NCBI GenBank assembly: GCA_964432925.1
Contig: CAYSPM010000145.1
Span: forward strand, 1 to 6,634
Origin: CAYNTC01 sp964432925
Lineage (GTDB): Bacteria; Planctomycetota; Phycisphaerae; Sedimentisphaerales; Anaerobacaceae
Reading direction: 5' to 3'
DNA: 6,634 bases
The position numbers and the translations under genes are program-made. A model generated the notes under the pieces. The model ran no database searches and had not been told where the DNA came from. It was given only the letters and a program-made list of their open reading frames with translations. This document shows positions 5,970-6,634 of this stretch, piece by piece. The first letter of the stretch is position 1, and every line of letters starts with the position of its first letter.

Positions 5970-5996
5970 ATGATGTTGGAAAAAACTATTTTGTAA
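5970..5996 (+). other. Eight-codon reading frame with SD, possible leader peptide
   Basis: GGAGG (5961-5965) lies 4 nt before ATGATG. The frame encodes MMLEKTIL and then stops. A hairpin of aaccc (6050-6054) with ggtgtt (6061-6066), with one bulge, runs into seven Ts (6065-6071), and hom starts at 6259. The layout resembles a leader-peptide attenuator, but the peptide is not rich in any one amino acid and the hairpin is weak. Confidence 0.2.
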
Positions 5997-6166
5997 ATAC
6001 ACTCCTTACCTTGGCTGCGCGACACGAATAACTATTGTTGAAATGTTGCTAACCCAAGCTGGTGTTTTTTTACGTCAACCGAAAGTCCCGTAAAGATGTA
6101 AGAATCCGACTATTTGAGACAGGTGGGTAATTTTAGTTAACAGTTGTTGGATATTGTGGTTTTTGC

Positions 6167-6196
6167 TTGACCGGATAGGGCCAATTAGTTAATCAT
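6167..6196 (+). promoter_or_regulatory. Candidate promoter of hom
   Basis: TTGACC (6167-6172; five of six) and AATCAT (6191-6196; four of six) are 18 bp apart. Transcription would start near 6203 and give a leader of about 55 nt before the hom ATG. The evidence is consensus matching only. Confidence 0.35.
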
Positions 6197-6258
6197 TATC
6201 ACCTGTTAGCCCGTCGTTCACAGAGGGCATAATTTGCGTGAATCGCAATTGGTGTTTT

Positions 6259-6634
6259 ATGAATGAGAGAATTGTAAAAGTTGGGCTTGTTGGCTTTGGC
6301 ACTATTGGGTGTGGTGTGGCAAAGCTGATTGCCGAAGAATGTGACTGTATAGCGGCTAAGACCGGCCTGCGTTTGCAGCTCGGTTGTGTTGTAGATATCG
6401 ACACTACTTCGCCTCGGTTGGTAAAACTGCCGAACGGGATATTGACGGACGATATTAACAAACTGCTGAATGACGACAGTATCAAGATAAGTGTCGAACT
6501 GGTCGGCGGGACGGACACGGCAAAAGAAATCCAACTGAAGATGCTGCGGGCGGGCAAAGATGTAGTGACCGCGAACAAGGCACTTTTAGCTGAGCACGGC
6601 AACGAGCTTTATAAGGTAGCCCACGAAAACGGAA
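6259..6634 (+). CDS. hom: Homoserine dehydrogenase, N-terminal part (cut by window edge)
   Basis: The first 125 codons of homoserine dehydrogenase, which reduces aspartate semialdehyde to homoserine with NAD(P)H in the cytosol. This is the branch-point step toward threonine and methionine. The N-terminal Rossmann fold is clear: VGLVGFGTIGCGV (8-20) is the GxGxxG cofactor loop; VVDID (44-48) ends the second strand, whose acidic residue binds the ribose; VELVGGT (79-85) and VTANKALLAEHG (103-114) are family signatures, and K107 is the conserved Lys of the ANK motif. The catalytic domain and any ACT domain lie beyond the edge. I chose the ATG at 6259 because it gives the usual short lead to the Rossmann strand. 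Its SD is poor; an in-frame GTG at 6238 has GAGGG 10 nt upstream and would add seven residues. No aspartokinase is visible beside it. Confidence 0.93.
   Translation, partial: MNERIVKVGLVGFGTIGCGVAKLIAEECDCIAAKTGLRLQLGCVVDIDTTSPRLVKLPNGILTDDINKLLNDDSIKISVELVGGTDTAKEIQLKMLRAGKDVVTANKALLAEHGNELYKVAHENG

Larger units (their letters stand above)
5495..6258. other. Long intergenic region before hom
   Basis: About 760 bp with no gene I can support. Open frames here are short and lack conserved motifs. A 70-codon minus-strand frame (5790-6002) begins with a GTG directly abutting a purine run and matches nothing I recognise. The supportable contents are a plus-strand terminator-like hairpin (5559-5587), a tiny reading frame with an SD (5970-5996), a weak hairpin with seven Ts (6047-6071), and a candidate hom promoter (6167-6196). 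No tRNA or riboswitch class was recognised by eye. Confidence 0.5.

Noticed and set aside
5790..6002. 70-codon minus-strand frame in the intergenic region
   Set aside because: It starts at GTG with the purine run abutting the start, has an in-frame stop two codons upstream, and matches no family I know. It cannot be excluded as a remnant, but there is no positive evidence.
5984..6258. Known riboswitch (SAM, T-box or lysine type) before hom
   Set aside because: I looked for the conserved cores of these classes and did not find them by eye; a covariance-model search against Rfam would settle it.
6189..6602. Two long minus-strand frames opposite hom
   Set aside because: They are antisense to a clear homoserine dehydrogenase reading frame; their sequences are low-complexity Ser/Pro/Thr or lack motifs.

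Overview
The window looks like a piece of a Planctomycetota chromosome, probably class Phycisphaerae (Sedimentisphaerales-like), of moderate GC content. The main clue is the secreted LamG-type protein. It opens with a 'GWWKLDDGSGT' LamG signature and ends in a half-dockerin-like 'DFKDYAELASAWLE' tail, a combination I associate with that group. The placement is inference from protein style; there is no rRNA or tRNA here to confirm it.

Layout. Bases 1-111 are the end of a palindrome-rich repeat element that runs off the left edge. Next come four genes, all on the minus strand. In transcription order they are: a secreted LamG protein (start 4996) with its own strong SD and a good intrinsic terminator; then, behind a recognisable sigma70-like promoter, an Amidohydro_2-family protein (start 3913) whose stop overlaps by 4 nt (ATGA) the start of a neurotransmitter:sodium symporter (NSS/SNF) family transporter (start 3062); then a GYF_2-domain membrane protein (start 885), possibly in the same transcript or from its own weak promoter. 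The 1.26 kb between the LamG start and the plus-strand homoserine dehydrogenase gene (hom, from 6259, cut by the right edge) holds a complete 273-bp MITE-like element and about 775 bp of non-coding sequence.

How the genes may work together. The ATGA overlap of amidohydrolase and NSS transporter implies translational coupling. A plausible reading is Na+-driven uptake of an amino-acid-like solute plus a cytosolic protein that processes or senses it. The amidohydrolase keeps the N-terminal HxH metal pair but has Asn and Gly where the family normally has the later metal/catalytic His and Asp, so it may be a pseudoenzyme. The transporter carries about four predicted membrane segments beyond the usual twelve. 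LamG and hom look like independent units.

The most notable non-coding signal is the element at 5211-5483. It has 24-bp terminal inverted repeats, a 10-bp direct repeat (aactcagaat) on both sides that looks like a target-site duplication, and an interior made almost entirely of hairpins, one capped by a GCAA tetraloop. A relative with the same end sequence, a 38/40 shared core and its own GNRA-capped hairpin lies at the left edge. I found no CRISPR array, tRNA, rRNA or transposase gene.
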